Of a DNA stretch of 64,000 bases, positions 54,147 through 62,396 are shown piece by piece. Source of the stretch: Lacticaseibacillus brantae DSM 23927. GTDB taxonomy: Bacteria; Bacillota; Bacilli; Lactobacillales; Lactobacillaceae. The stretch lies in contig NZ_AYZQ01000005.1 in assembly GCF_001436115.1 (NCBI RefSeq), positions 87,248 through 151,247 of the forward strand, written 5' to 3'. The notes beneath the pieces are model-generated. The model made no database searches, was not told where the DNA came from, and saw nothing but the letters and a program-made list of their open reading frames with translations. Numbering within the stretch: position 1 is the stretch's first letter; the number at the start of each line of letters is the position of its first letter. The position numbers and the translations under genes were made by a program.

Positions 54147-54162
54147 TTGGTATTGATACCAA
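54147..54162. promoter_or_regulatory. LacI-family operator 1 (PTS genes)
   Basis: TTGGTATTGATACCAA is a 16 bp palindrome with perfect 7 bp arms (TTGGTAT/ATACCAA), lying between the regulator gene and EIIB. It resembles the form of maltose-type LacI operators. Confidence 0.8.
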
Positions 54163-54175
54163 TTTTATGTAAAAA

Positions 54176-55186
54176 CTAAGCTACAGACTGACGAACGACA
54201 ACTGAAAGTGGCATGATGACCTGGCGGGTATCAATTGTGTCGCCTTCCAACTCATCCGCGACCATATTGGCAATGGCATCGCCAATTTCATGAATTGGCT
54301 GATGGATAGTGGTGAGTGGTTGCGCAACCACTTGGCTCAGCGGTTGATCGTCAAAGCCTAAAACAGCGAGTTCTTGGGGCACCTTAAGTTGCAGTGTCTG
54401 AGCTTCGGCGATAATACCAGCCGCCACTTGATCGGACCCAGCAATTACAGCATCCGGCCGATCTTTCATGCTAGCAATTCGTTGCAGCACCCGTTGACCA
54501 TCAGCAATCGTGCTGACATCAGTGAACTGCCATTCAACGCTCGGTTCCAAATCAAATTCGCGCAAGGCCCGTAAGTAACCGCGGTACCGATCGCTGTTCA
54601 AATCTTCGATATTGTCGTTAAACCGAATATCTTGTTGGCCAGTGCAGAATGCTAACTTGCGATAGCCGCGATTCAAAAGGTACTTGGTCCCCGCGTACAT
54701 CCCACTTTCTTGATCGGCGTGAACCATTAAAACATCGGGATCAGCCACATATTCATTGCAGACACCAATCAAACCATATTGTGAATATTGCTTGATTAAG
54801 TCCCAATCGTTCTCAATCGCGCACATGATTACTGCATCGACTTGATTCGTTTTCAGAAATTCCAGGGCATTGAGCTCATGACTTTTCTGACCAAACGTTT
54901 GCACGATAACGGTCTTATATGAGCGCTCATCTGCTGTTCGTTCAATCGCTGCAACTAATTCTGAGAAAAACGGATTTGTAATATATGGCACTGTGACTGC
55001 AATGGTTTGTGAACCGGAACCACGCATTTGCCGCGCGGCTTGCAGCGGTGAATAGCCAAGTTTTGTCATGGCATCAGCGACCAGCGCGGCCTTTCGAGGT
55101 GATACGTGAGGCTTATTGTTGATAATGCGCGAAACCGTGGAAACTGAAACACCAGCTAATTTTGCCACGTCTGAAATCGTTGCCAT
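54176..55186 (-). CDS. LacI family transcriptional regulator
   Basis: A 336-residue LacI regulator: N-terminal helix-turn-helix (ISDVAKLAGVSVSTVSRIIN, about 3-22), hinge helix (PLQAARQMR), and a periplasmic-binding-like sugar domain (about 60-330). It leads the alpha-glucoside PTS operon. Two matching 16 bp sites flank it, one at its own promoter and one before EIIB, so it probably represses both and is released by a sugar or sugar phosphate from the pathway. Confidence 0.94.
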   Translation of the reverse strand: MATISDVAKLAGVSVSTVSRIINNKPHVSPRKAALVADAMTKLGYSPLQAARQMRGSGSQTIAVTVPYITNPFFSELVAAIERTADERSYKTVIVQTFGQKSHELNALEFLKTNQVDAVIMCAIENDWDLIKQYSQYGLIGVCNEYVADPDVLMVHADQESGMYAGTKYLLNRGYRKLAFCTGQQDIRFNDNIEDLNSDRYRGYLRALREFDLEPSVEWQFTDVSTIADGQRVLQRIASMKDRPDAVIAGSDQVAAGIIAEAQTLQLKVPQELAVLGFDDQPLSQVVAQPLTTIHQPIHEIGDAIANMVADELEGDTIDTRQVIMPLSVVVRQSVA

Positions 55187-55222
55187 TTCTTACCACTTCC
55201 CTACATCTTCTTTGTCACGAAT

Positions 55223-55251
55223 ATAGTATAGCGCTTTCATTTCTTTGTCAA
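55223..55251 (-). promoter_or_regulatory. Promoter of lacI-type gene
   Basis: On the minus strand consensus TTGACA (55246-55251), 17 bp spacer and TACTAT (55223-55228), with a TATACT alternative overlapping. Confidence 0.65.
55226..55240 (-). promoter_or_regulatory. Catabolite response element (cre)-like site
   Basis: ATGAAAGCGCTATAC on the minus strand matches the CcpA cre consensus WTGNNARCGNWWWCA at all but the last two bases. It lies in the spacer and -10 of the regulator's promoter, where CcpA binding would block transcription. Confidence 0.55.
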
Positions 55252-55258
55252 CGCTTTT

Positions 55259-55274
55259 TTGAAATCGATACCAA
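55259..55274. promoter_or_regulatory. LacI-family operator 2 (autoregulatory)
   Basis: TTGAAATCGATACCAA matches operator 1 at 13 of 16 positions, with the right arm (ATACCAA) exact. It lies directly upstream of the -35 of the regulator's own promoter. Confidence 0.65.
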
Positions 55275-55432
55275 AATCGATTGCAGATTATTTTGTGAAT
55301 TCTATCCATAAAGGCAATAAAATACTAAAGAAAACAGTTCACAAAGTTTGATAGAAATATCTAAATATTTTTTGGTAGATCTACATGTTAATCTTGGATT
55401 GAATGACAACTGACAGGAGCCTCTAAAACAAC

Positions 55433-55462
55433 AAAAAGAGCCCAGCGGATAGGCTGGACTCA
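55433..55462 (-). terminator. Terminator after NlpC/P60 gene
   Basis: On the minus strand GAGTCCAGC/GCTGGGCTC forms a stem, then TTTTTGTTG, 14 bp past the stop. Confidence 0.85.
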
Positions 55463-55475
55463 TCGTTATTTTGAA

Positions 55476-56510
55476 TTACAGCACGCGAACCCCAAAAGAA
55501 GGTGCCCAGTATGGGGACAAGGCGTTAATTTGCACATTTTCACCTGGCTTAGGGGCGTTCAAGAATTGGCCGCCACCAAGATATAAGCCAACGTGATAAG
55601 TATTACCTGCATCACCCCAGAAGACCAAGTCGCCCGCTTTCAAGGCGCTGATAGCAACTTTAGTCCCAGCTGATTCTTGTGGGACTGTCCAGCCGCCGAT
55701 ATTGATTCCGGCAGCATTTTGGAACACATATTGCATCAGGCCTGAGCAGTCAAATGAACTTGGTCCCTTGCCACCCCAAACATAAGGTTTGCCCAGTTGC
55801 TGTTTAGCAAGCGCAATGACCTTTTGGATTGCCGTTTGATTACTTGGCGCCTGGGAAATGCCGTTACCAGGGGTTGAAGGCTGCACTGGTGTGGACGGCT
55901 TAGCCGGTGTTGAAGGCTGCGCCGGTGTTGCTGGCGCAGCGGGTTGTGTGACGCCAGCAACCTTCTGGACAAAGCGACTTGGGACGAAGCCACCGTTGCT
56001 CAGCTTGTACCAAGTTTCGCCACCAGAGGTTTGGGCGCTAATGGCAGACACTGTCTGACCATTGGTTAAGTATTGGCCTGACCCTTTGCTATAACTAGCC
56101 GTTGCCCAAACAGTGACAGCCCCACCAGAATAAGTGACCTTTAATTGGGTAGTGGCTGCTGGAGCCTGTGCAACAGGTTTTTGTGGTTGAGTTGGTGCTG
56201 GCGTTGGTGTTGCCGTGCTACCTGACTGGTTCAGCTTCAAGTAAACGCCAGGAATCCATTCATTTTGGCCAACTTGATACCAAGTATTCCCACCAACTTG
56301 CTTACTGCCGAGAATATTGACCGTCTGCTTGAAGGTCACGTAACGAGCTGCCTGTCCGAATGCTGGACTCTTCCATACCGTTGTGGCGCCTTGTGAATAG
56401 GTCACTGTCGCACTTGCGGCTGAAACGGGGGTCGCTTGCATGAGCAAGGCCGCCCCTGCTGCACCAGCAATTCCTGCTGTTGCCAGTAAGAACTTCGAAT
56501 TATCAACCAT
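55476..56510 (-). CDS. Secreted NlpC/P60 peptidoglycan endopeptidase with two SH3-like domains
   Basis: A 344-residue secreted cell-wall hydrolase. Signal peptide (about 1-34, ending TPVSAA); two SH3-like repeats (about 35-92 and 120-182, each with TVTYSxG...TVW and WYxVG/WYKLS); a Pro/Thr/Ser-rich linker; and an NlpC/P60 domain (about 230-344). The catalytic Cys is in SFDCSGLM, the His in YHVGLYLGGG. It cuts D-Glu to Lys-type stem peptide bonds and helps cell separation. I chose ATG 56510, with GGAGGAG upstream; the frame is open to 56612. It is monocistronic. Confidence 0.93.
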   Translation of the reverse strand: MVDNSKFLLATAGIAGAAGAALLMQATPVSAASATVTYSQGATTVWKSPAFGQAARYVTFKQTVNILGSKQVGGNTWYQVGQNEWIPGVYLKLNQSGSTATPTPAPTQPQKPVAQAPAATTQLKVTYSGGAVTVWATASYSKGSGQYLTNGQTVSAISAQTSGGETWYKLSNGGFVPSRFVQKVAGVTQPAAPATPAQPSTPAKPSTPVQPSTPGNGISQAPSNQTAIQKVIALAKQQLGKPYVWGGKGPSSFDCSGLMQYVFQNAAGINIGGWTVPQESAGTKVAISALKAGDLVFWGDAGNTYHVGLYLGGGQFLNAPKPGENVQINALSPYWAPSFGVRVL

Positions 56511-56633
56511 CGTCAGATCTCCTCCAATACGTTCATATTCTATCGTCAATTTATGGCTTAACTTTTTCTTAACAACTACACTCAATATACCACGATGCGA
56601 TATGAGTTGCACAAATAAGCATTGCCGAAACGT

Positions 56634-56659
56634 AAAAAGCCTCGACAGAATCGAGGCTA
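56634..56659 (-). terminator. Terminator of deo operon
   Basis: On the minus strand AGCCTCGA/TCGAGGCT (loop TTCTG) is followed by five T, 11 bp past the deoD stop. Confidence 0.85.
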
Positions 56660-56670
56660 ATTAGGCTGAA

Positions 56671-57378
56671 TTACCGCGTCGCAGCAATATCGAGTGCCAA
56701 TTCAATCATGTCATTGAAACTCGTTTGACGTTCTTCAGCAGTCGTTTCTTCACCTGTAATAATGTGGTTAGACACCGTCAACACCGAGAGCGCTTGTCGA
56801 TGGTATTTCTCGGCCAAGAGATAGAGTGCCGGTGTTTCCATTTCGGCGGCGAGCACACCGTAGTCAATCAACTTTTGCCGATCCAATTCGTCATTATAGA
56901 AACGATCTTCGCCAAGGACGTTGCCAACGTGATAAGAAAGCTTCTTCGTCTCAGCAAGTTCGGCAGTTTGCCGCAAAAGTGAGAAGTCGGCAATTGGGGC
57001 AAAATAGAGCCCGGCACCGAATGTATTCAGAATAATCGAGCTATCCGTGGAAGAAGCTTGGGCAATCACGACGTCGCGAACGTGCACATCTGGCCCTAAG
57101 CCCCCAGCTGTCCCAACCCGGATCAATGTTTTCACATCATAATCTTGCATCAACTCAGTGATATAAATACTAATCGAGGGAATCCCCATCCCTGTGGCTT
57201 GCACAGAAATGCGGCGGCCCTTGTAGGTACCGGTGAAACCAAAAGCATTCCGCACCGTGTTGTAGCGGACAGGATTGTCAAAATAGGTTTCGGCAATGTA
57301 TTGCGCCCGCAGCGGGTCGCCGGGAAGTAAAACAATGTCTGCAATGTCACCAGGTTGTGCGCCAATATGTGTACTCAT
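56671..57378 (-). CDS. deoD: Purine nucleoside phosphorylase DeoD
   Basis: A 235-residue hexameric [30 protein letters not shown] and RVGTAGGL are phosphate and nucleoside-binding family stretches, and [11 protein letters not shown] binds the sugar. It splits purine (deoxy)nucleosides into base and (deoxy)ribose 1-phosphate, feeding the deoB step. It starts 9 bp after deoB, with GGAGG in front, and is the last gene of the operon. Confidence 0.96.
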   Translation of the reverse strand: MSTHIGAQPGDIADIVLLPGDPLRAQYIAETYFDNPVRYNTVRNAFGFTGTYKGRRISVQATGMGIPSISIYITELMQDYDVKTLIRVGTAGGLGPDVHVRDVVIAQASSTDSSIILNTFGAGLYFAPIADFSLLRQTAELAETKKLSYHVGNVLGEDRFYNDELDRQKLIDYGVLAAEMETPALYLLAEKYHRQALSVLTVSNHIITGEETTAEERQTSFNDMIELALDIAATR

Positions 57379-57387
57379 AGTTTCCTC

Positions 57388-58581
57388 CTATTGCAATGCG
57401 TCCAAGAATGAGTGGCCAACACCATTGCCCCGAACACCGAAGTTCTCTAGCACGGTCGCGCCTAAATCTGAAAATGGAGAGCGAATGCCTAAATCCCCGC
57501 CACCAGGTAAGGATTTACTGAACGCGAGCAGTGGCACAAATTCACGGGTATGATCCGTCCCACGGAAGCCAGGATCGTTACCATGGTCAGCCGTAATCAA
57601 CAACAAGTCATCTGGCTGCAACACATCAATTAACTCGCCCAGTTGGCGGTCAAAAGTTTCAAGCGCGTCGCCATCCCCTTGCGGATTACGCCGGTGGCCG
57701 TACATCGCATCAAAATCGACCAAATTGGCAAAAATGAAGCCAGATTGATCACTTTTCATCGTCGCAATTGTTTGGTTCATACCGTCAACGTTGCTCGTCG
57801 TATGCACGCCAGCATCAATCCCTTGGCCAGAGAAAATATCGTTAATTTTACCAATTCCAAAGGTTGGCACCCCAGCTTGTTGGAGCCGATCCAAGTCGGT
57901 TGGCGCATTGGGCAACAAGGCATAGTCATGACGATCGCTGGTCCGCGTAAAGTTGGATTTATCCGTCCCGGTATATGGCCGAGCAATCACGCGCCCGATG
58001 CGATAAGGGGCGTCAATCGTGATACTCCGAGCGTACTCACAAATTTTGTAGAGTTCTTCCAACGGAATAATCGCTGTGTTAGCGGCAATCTGTAAGACAG
58101 AATCGCCAGACGTGTAGACGATTAAATCGCCAGTCTTTAATTGTTCTTCACCATAATCCGTCAACACTTCAGTCCCCGAATAAGGCTTATTCACAATCAC
58201 GTGTCGACCGGAGAAGTCTTCGATTTGCTTAATCAGGGCATCCGGGAACCCATTAGGGAAGAAGCCCAGCGGTTCAGTGACAGGCAGACCCATCATCTCC
58301 CAATGACCGTCCATACTGTCTTTGCCGGCAGAAATCTCGTACATTTTGCCAAAATAACCACTCGGCTCACTAACAGGCGCAACCCCGGAAATAGGATTAT
58401 CCTGCCGAATATTTCCCAGGCCCATGGCTTGCAGATATGGTAAAGCCAGCTGCCCGTTGAAAAACTCGCCAATGTGCCCTAAGGTGTCCGCGCCTTCATC
58501 ATGATACTTGGCAGCGTCAGGTGCTTCTCCGATACCAATTGAGTCGAGCACAATCGCCAAAACCCGATTAAATTTTGCCAT
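57388..58581 (-). CDS. deoB: Phosphopentomutase DeoB
   Basis: A 397-residue alkaline-phosphatase-superfamily mutase that interconverts (deoxy)ribose 1- and 5-phosphate. Metal ligands are visible at [11 protein letters not shown] and TADHGNDP. The phospho-acceptor position, Thr in GKDT of E. coli, is Ser here ([10 protein letters not shown]), a form that I believe is common in lactobacilli. Its ATG shares a base with the deoC stop (TAATG), so it is coupled. Confidence 0.96.
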   Translation of the reverse strand: MAKFNRVLAIVLDSIGIGEAPDAAKYHDEGADTLGHIGEFFNGQLALPYLQAMGLGNIRQDNPISGVAPVSEPSGYFGKMYEISAGKDSMDGHWEMMGLPVTEPLGFFPNGFPDALIKQIEDFSGRHVIVNKPYSGTEVLTDYGEEQLKTGDLIVYTSGDSVLQIAANTAIIPLEELYKICEYARSITIDAPYRIGRVIARPYTGTDKSNFTRTSDRHDYALLPNAPTDLDRLQQAGVPTFGIGKINDIFSGQGIDAGVHTTSNVDGMNQTIATMKSDQSGFIFANLVDFDAMYGHRRNPQGDGDALETFDRQLGELIDVLQPDDLLLITADHGNDPGFRGTDHTREFVPLLAFSKSLPGGGDLGIRSPFSDLGATVLENFGVRGNGVGHSFLDALQ

Positions 58582-59246
58582 TAGTTTGCCTCTGCTTCCT
58601 TTAGAATTGCGACCCCAGCACTCGCGCCTAACCGACTGGCTCCAGCTTCAATCAACGCCTTAGCTTCTTGATAGGTATGAATCCCGCCGCTGGCTTTGAC
58701 ACCGAGGCGGTCGCCAACAGTCGCCCGCATCAAGGCCACATCGTGAACGGTCGCTCCACCCGTTGAGAACCCAGTAGAGGTTTTAACGAAATCAGCATCC
58801 GCGGCTTCTGCCAATTCACAGGCCCGAACTTTTTCATCGTCGTCTAAAAGTGACGTTTCAATAATCACTTTCAAAATCGCATTTTTAGCATGGGCAATCT
58901 CGGCGATGGCTTGAATATCTGCTCGCACATGGTCGTCATGGCCCTGCTTCAACTCGCCGATATTAATCACCATATCCACTTCATTAGCGCCTTCATCGAT
59001 GGCCAGATTCGCTTCAGCCACCTTAATCTGGGTCGTATTTGCGCCCAGCGGGAAGCCGATCACAGTACACACATCAACATCCGTATCTGCTAATGCGGCA
59101 GCCGCGCGGGCCACCCAGTAAGGATTGACACAGACCGAAGCAAAATCATACTGCTGTGCTTCAGCTAAAATAATATCAATTTGATCCTGCGTTGCTTCTG
59201 GTTTTAACAAAGTATGGTCAATGTATTTCGCTAAGGGCTTATCCAT
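58581..59246 (-). CDS. deoC: Deoxyribose-phosphate aldolase DeoC
   Basis: A 221-residue class I aldolase that splits deoxyribose 5-phosphate into acetaldehyde and glyceraldehyde 3-phosphate. The Schiff-base lysine is in DFVKTSTGF and the second catalytic lysine in [18 protein letters not shown] starts the family pattern. It leads the deoC-deoB-deoD operon for deoxynucleoside salvage. No deoR-type regulator gene is adjacent, so control is by a distant factor. Confidence 0.97.
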   Translation of the reverse strand: MDKPLAKYIDHTLLKPEATQDQIDIILAEAQQYDFASVCVNPYWVARAAAALADTDVDVCTVIGFPLGANTTQIKVAEANLAIDEGANEVDMVINIGELKQGHDDHVRADIQAIAEIAHAKNAILKVIIETSLLDDDEKVRACELAEAADADFVKTSTGFSTGGATVHDVALMRATVGDRLGVKASGGIHTYQEAKALIEAGASRLGASAGVAILKEAEAN

Positions 59247-59411
59247 TAGGGTTAACCTCTCTTATTCTGATTTACCTCAATCTTACCAGAGTCGATTTTT
59301 GAATGCATTTAAAAATGGTGAGAACCCGCACTTATTTGTGTAAAATCGTAAAAACATTCGCTTTATTGTCTCAAGTTCACAAACGTAATTGCTTCTGTTT
59401 TGACAATACTC

Positions 59412-59420
59412 TGGTAAAAT
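59412..59420 (+). promoter_or_regulatory. Extended -10 promoter of PTS EIIC gene
   Basis: TGGTAAAAT is an extended -10 (TGn plus TAAAAT). A TTGACA at 59400-59405 lies too close to serve as its -35. The rest of the 232 bp between deoC and this gene shows no other clear element. Confidence 0.4.
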
Positions 59421-59478
59421 TTGGGTAGAACGAGAGCATCATCGGTTATGACTTTCAGCCTTGAAAGGACAAGCGCAT

Positions 59479-60819
59479 ATGGAAACATACTTACAAACTA
59501 AACTGTTACCCGGCATCATTCGCCAAAGTGTTCGGATTCGGCGGTGGCGAATGTATCGGGTCTTAAAACAAACATTAGCGGTCATTTTCCCCTTTATTCT
59601 GCTTGGGGTGATAGCAGAGGCACTAAATTCAACTGTCTTTTCGCCCCGAGGATTTTTTGCCGAAATTTATCACCTACAGACGGTCATTCCTTTTTACACG
59701 CAAATTCAACATATTCTCAGCGTACTTCAAGCCGTGACTATTAACTTATCCGCACCCGCCGTCGCGTTCTTAGCGGCCAAGTTCATGGCGCATTCGTATC
59801 ACAAAGATGAAACTTTAGCCGGCTTAACGAGTGCGCTCAGTTTCTTCACCTTTAACTTAAACTTTTCACCTGGCCAGCATGATACCTTCCTTATTCAAAA
59901 CTTAGGCTATCGCGGGTTGTTTTTCGCCTTTTGGCTCGGTGTTGGTATCGGCTGGCTGTTCCGGTTTGGCAAAATTAGCCAGGAACCTGCACTCAAAGAA
60001 AGTAGCATCTCAGATCGCGTCACCAACAGTCTGCATCACCTGCTCCTCATCAACCTTATTCTGATTATCAGCATGGCTATCAGCTATGCGATAAGTCTTA
60101 TTGCCGCTGATGGCATAATTGGCGTCATCTACTCCTTCTTCCAGTTTCCAGGGACGCGCTTGACAGGGCATGTATCCATTCGCCTGGCACTATTAACCAC
60201 CATGAACGCGTTGATATGGTGGGCCGGCTTAGAAGGGCCCTTGAATTTGGCAGCAGCAGCGACTCAAGGAAATGGGACCCTAGGCGCAGATAATTTGAAT
60301 TATGCACTAGAACACAACAATCTCTTTAACGTCCCCCACCCGTACACAATGAGTACGATTTACTATCCATTTGCAAACTTCGGTGGGGTCGGGATGATGA
60401 TGGCCTTGATTTTTGCCATTTTCATTGTCAGCCGTCGCCACTCCATGCGAGAAATTGCGGGCCTGGGCCTCGCGCCCGCGATTGTCAACAATCCCGTCGC
60501 GATTCTAGTTGGCCTGCCGGTCATTCTTAATCCCCTATTGCTGATCCCCTTTATTTTGACCCCGCTGGTCAATCAAGGCATTGCGTGGTTCGTGATTCGG
60601 CTGCATATTATGCCACCACCTGTTTATACCGTTCCTACAGGCACACCTGGTCCGTTCATTGCTTTTCTGGGCACCAATGGAAATTGGGTCGCCTTAGTGG
60701 TCAGTCTGCTCTGCTTGTTAGTCTCAACGCTCATCTATATACCCTTTGTTAGACTCACGATGATTGTGAATGACGAAGCAGCACAATTGGAGGCACAAGA
60801 TGAAAAAGCACTGGCGTAG
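59479..60819 (+). CDS. PTS EIIC, lactose/cellobiose (CelB) family, orphan
   Basis: A 446-residue membrane protein with about ten segments. The pattern MYRVLKQTLAVIFPFILLG and the cytosolic loop LNLAAAATQGNG...HNNLFNVPHPYTM followed by FGGVGMMM is that of EIIC of the lactose/cellobiose/diacetylchitobiose family. No EIIA or EIIB gene lies nearby, so it must use distant partners or act outside a normal PTS. GAAAGGA lies 9 bp before ATG 59479. It overlaps the next gene by 20 bases. Confidence 0.88.
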   Translation: METYLQTKLLPGIIRQSVRIRRWRMYRVLKQTLAVIFPFILLGVIAEALNSTVFSPRGFFAEIYHLQTVIPFYTQIQHILSVLQAVTINLSAPAVAFLAAKFMAHSYHKDETLAGLTSALSFFTFNLNFSPGQHDTFLIQNLGYRGLFFAFWLGVGIGWLFRFGKISQEPALKESSISDRVTNSLHHLLLINLILIISMAISYAISLIAADGIIGVIYSFFQFPGTRLTGHVSIRLALLTTMNALIWWAGLEGPLNLAAAATQGNGTLGADNLNYALEHNNLFNVPHPYTMSTIYYPFANFGGVGMMMALIFAIFIVSRRHSMREIAGLGLAPAIVNNPVAILVGLPVILNPLLLIPFILTPLVNQGIAWFVIRLHIMPPPVYTVPTGTPGPFIAFLGTNGNWVALVVSLLCLLVSTLIYIPFVRLTMIVNDEAAQLEAQDEKALA

Positions 60820-61684
60820 TTTAATCATTATCCTCATCACCCTTGCGGCCACGCTAATCGTTCTAATTCCCGCGACCACTTGGATGACGGCTAACGTTAA
60901 ATCTGCCCGCGTGATTCACAATTCCCGCATGGAACCGGTCATCCTCATCCCCGGGAGTTCAGCCACGCAGGATCGTTTCAACACCTTAATCAATGACCTC
61001 AATAAACAGACAACTGGGCACAGCTTATTAAAAATTACAGTGCAGACCAACGGCAGTTTGAAATATTCCGGTCGGATTGCGCGCAATGATAACGAGCCAT
61101 ACATCGTGGTTGCCTTTGAAAACAATAAAGATGGCTATCCAAACATCAAAAAACAAGCAGCTTGGTTCAATACGGCCTTTACGCAATTGCGCAAGACATA
61201 CCGTTTCAATCGTTTCCGTGGCATTGGCCACAGTAATGGCGGTCTCATCTACACCCTTTTCCTGGAGAAATATTACCAAGCCGATGAAGTCACCATGTCG
61301 CGCCTGATGACGATTGGGACACCATACAATTTGGCCGAGAGTAATAGCGATAATCGCACCCAGATGCTTAGCGATATGATTGCCGCTAGAAAGTCCCTGC
61401 CGACCGGCCTAACCGTTTACTCGATTGCCGGGACGGAGAACCTTGACGGCGATGGCACCGTGCCAATCGAAAGCGTTGAAGCTGGGAAATATATTTTCCA
61501 GAATCAAGTCAAACACTACACGCAAATCACAGTCAGCGGGGATGACGCCGCCCACTCTGATTTACCTCAGAATCAACAAATCATTCAGCTCATTAGCCAA
61601 TACATCGTCTCCACCCCTAATCAACAAGGCGTCCCAGGTATCACCCGGACACCGAACGGGAATGGCGTTGGCCAACCAGGTTAA
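60800..61684 (+). CDS. Membrane-anchored DUF915 alpha/beta hydrolase
   Basis: A 294-residue hydrolase with an N-terminal membrane anchor (about 6-28) and an outer alpha/beta domain. Oxyanion region VILIPGSSATQDRF, nucleophile elbow GIGHSNGGL, acid in LDGDGTVP and a late His in AAHSDLPQN form a DUF915-type set. ATG 60800 has GGAGG 7 bp upstream, inside the EIIC gene, which it overlaps by 20 bases. A Gly/Pro-rich tail ends the protein. The substrate is unknown. It is a distant paralogue of the hydrolase at 40994-41791. Confidence 0.9.
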   Translation: MKKHWRSLIIILITLAATLIVLIPATTWMTANVKSARVIHNSRMEPVILIPGSSATQDRFNTLINDLNKQTTGHSLLKITVQTNGSLKYSGRIARNDNEPYIVVAFENNKDGYPNIKKQAAWFNTAFTQLRKTYRFNRFRGIGHSNGGLIYTLFLEKYYQADEVTMSRLMTIGTPYNLAESNSDNRTQMLSDMIAARKSLPTGLTVYSIAGTENLDGDGTVPIESVEAGKYIFQNQVKHYTQITVSGDDAAHSDLPQNQQIIQLISQYIVSTPNQQGVPGITRTPNGNGVGQPG

Positions 61685-61690
61685 TGAGAC

Positions 61691-61724
61691 ATGACCAACC
61701 TATAGCGGGTTGGTCATTTTTTTG
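61691..61724 (+). terminator. Terminator after surface hydrolase gene
   Basis: ATGACCAACC/GGTTGGTCAT with loop TATAGCG, then seven T. Confidence 0.9.
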
Positions 61725-61728
61725 GATT

Positions 61729-61764
61729 AAAAAAGCCGAATCAACAATTAAATGTTGATTCGGC
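61729..61764 (-). terminator. Terminator of the structured RNA
   Basis: On the minus strand GCCGAATCAACA/TGTTGATTCGGC (loop TTTAAT) is followed by six T. Confidence 0.92.
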
Positions 61765-61915
61765 ATCTGCTCGCAGTATCTAAGTTGCCTTAGATAGATT
61801 CTATGGGCTCCACAACTCAGTGAGAATCACTAACCTCGCAAATCCGGCGAGTGGGTTACCCCGTGTTAGCTGCGACTTTCACCACATAAATCGTGGTTAC
61901 TCGACTCATCGCATG
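61730..61915 (-). ncRNA. Stand-alone structured RNA gene, unassigned (possibly 6S-like)
   Basis: The minus strand has an extended -10 promoter (TGGTATACT, 61921-61929), about 185 bp without a useful reading frame, and a strong terminator. I can fold several hairpins: ACCAC/GTGGT, GGG-TAA-CCC and CTCGC/GCGAG both enclosed by CTAAC/GTTAG, AGTGA/TCACT, and TATCTAAG-GCAA-CTTAGATA. The 5' part (GCAT...TCGAGTA) can pair with the 3' part (TACTGCGA...ATGC) to close the molecule. Length and a closing stem fit 6S RNA, but I see no decisive 6S sequence. No gene follows it on this strand before deoC, so it is not a leader. A small peptide is not excluded. Confidence 0.6.
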
Positions 61916-61920
61916 CAATT

Positions 61921-61929
61921 AGTATACCA
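61921..61929 (-). promoter_or_regulatory. Extended -10 promoter of the structured RNA
   Basis: TGGTATACT on the minus strand, immediately before the RNA. It lies just past the stop of the upstream ThrE-like gene, giving the RNA its own start. Confidence 0.65.
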
Positions 61930-61943
61930 CGAAGAACGAACAA

Positions 61944-62387
61944 TCACCACCGGATCCGGTAACTCAATTCGCTAATAAGCTGGGCAATCATGAATCCGAC
62001 TGCAATTGCGCCAGCCACCATGGTCACCCGCACACCCAATTGAATTGCGAGATCCATATTTCCGAGCACCATCGCGCGCACCGCTTGATACGCAGTGGCC
62101 CCTGGCACGAGCGGCACCAGGCCGGGAATATTAAAAATAATGACGGGCATCTTTTTGATCCGAGCAAATACAATCCCGCAAACGCCAATGGCCACGGCCC
62201 CCAGCAGGTTCGCCAGCATGCGGCCACTACCCGCTGTCTCCAGCAACCAGTAAACCATCCATCCAAATGCGCCAGCCCACCCAGCGAGAATGAGCGCCTT
62301 ATGAGGTACGTTGATACAAATGGCAAAGGCGACGGTCGACAAATAGCTAAACGTTAATTGCACAATAAATTCAGTTAAGTATGTCAT
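61944..62387 (-). CDS. Threonine/serine exporter ThrE, C-terminal-type subunit
   Basis: A 147-residue membrane protein with about five segments that matches the C-terminal half of ThrE (ThrE_2 type; FNIPGLVPLVPGATAYQAVRAM is the family core). With the partner encoded 9 bp upstream it makes the split form of ThrE, which in corynebacteria exports threonine and serine. The substrate here is inferred. Confidence 0.88.
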   Translation of the reverse strand: MTYLTEFIVQLTFSYLSTVAFAICINVPHKALILAGWAGAFGWMVYWLLETAGSGRMLANLLGAVAIGVCGIVFARIKKMPVIIFNIPGLVPLVPGATAYQAVRAMVLGNMDLAIQLGVRVTMVAGAIAVGFMIAQLISELSYRIRW

Positions 62388-62396
62388 AGCCGCCCC

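Noticed and set aside
59341..59370. cre-like TGTAAAATCGTAAAAACA near the deo promoter
   Set aside because: The half-sites are spaced too widely for the CcpA consensus.
61730..61915. SRP RNA, tmRNA or a T-box leader
   Set aside because: No SRP GGAA-type apical motif, no tRNA-like ends with a tag frame, and no TGGNACC T-box or downstream gene on that strand.
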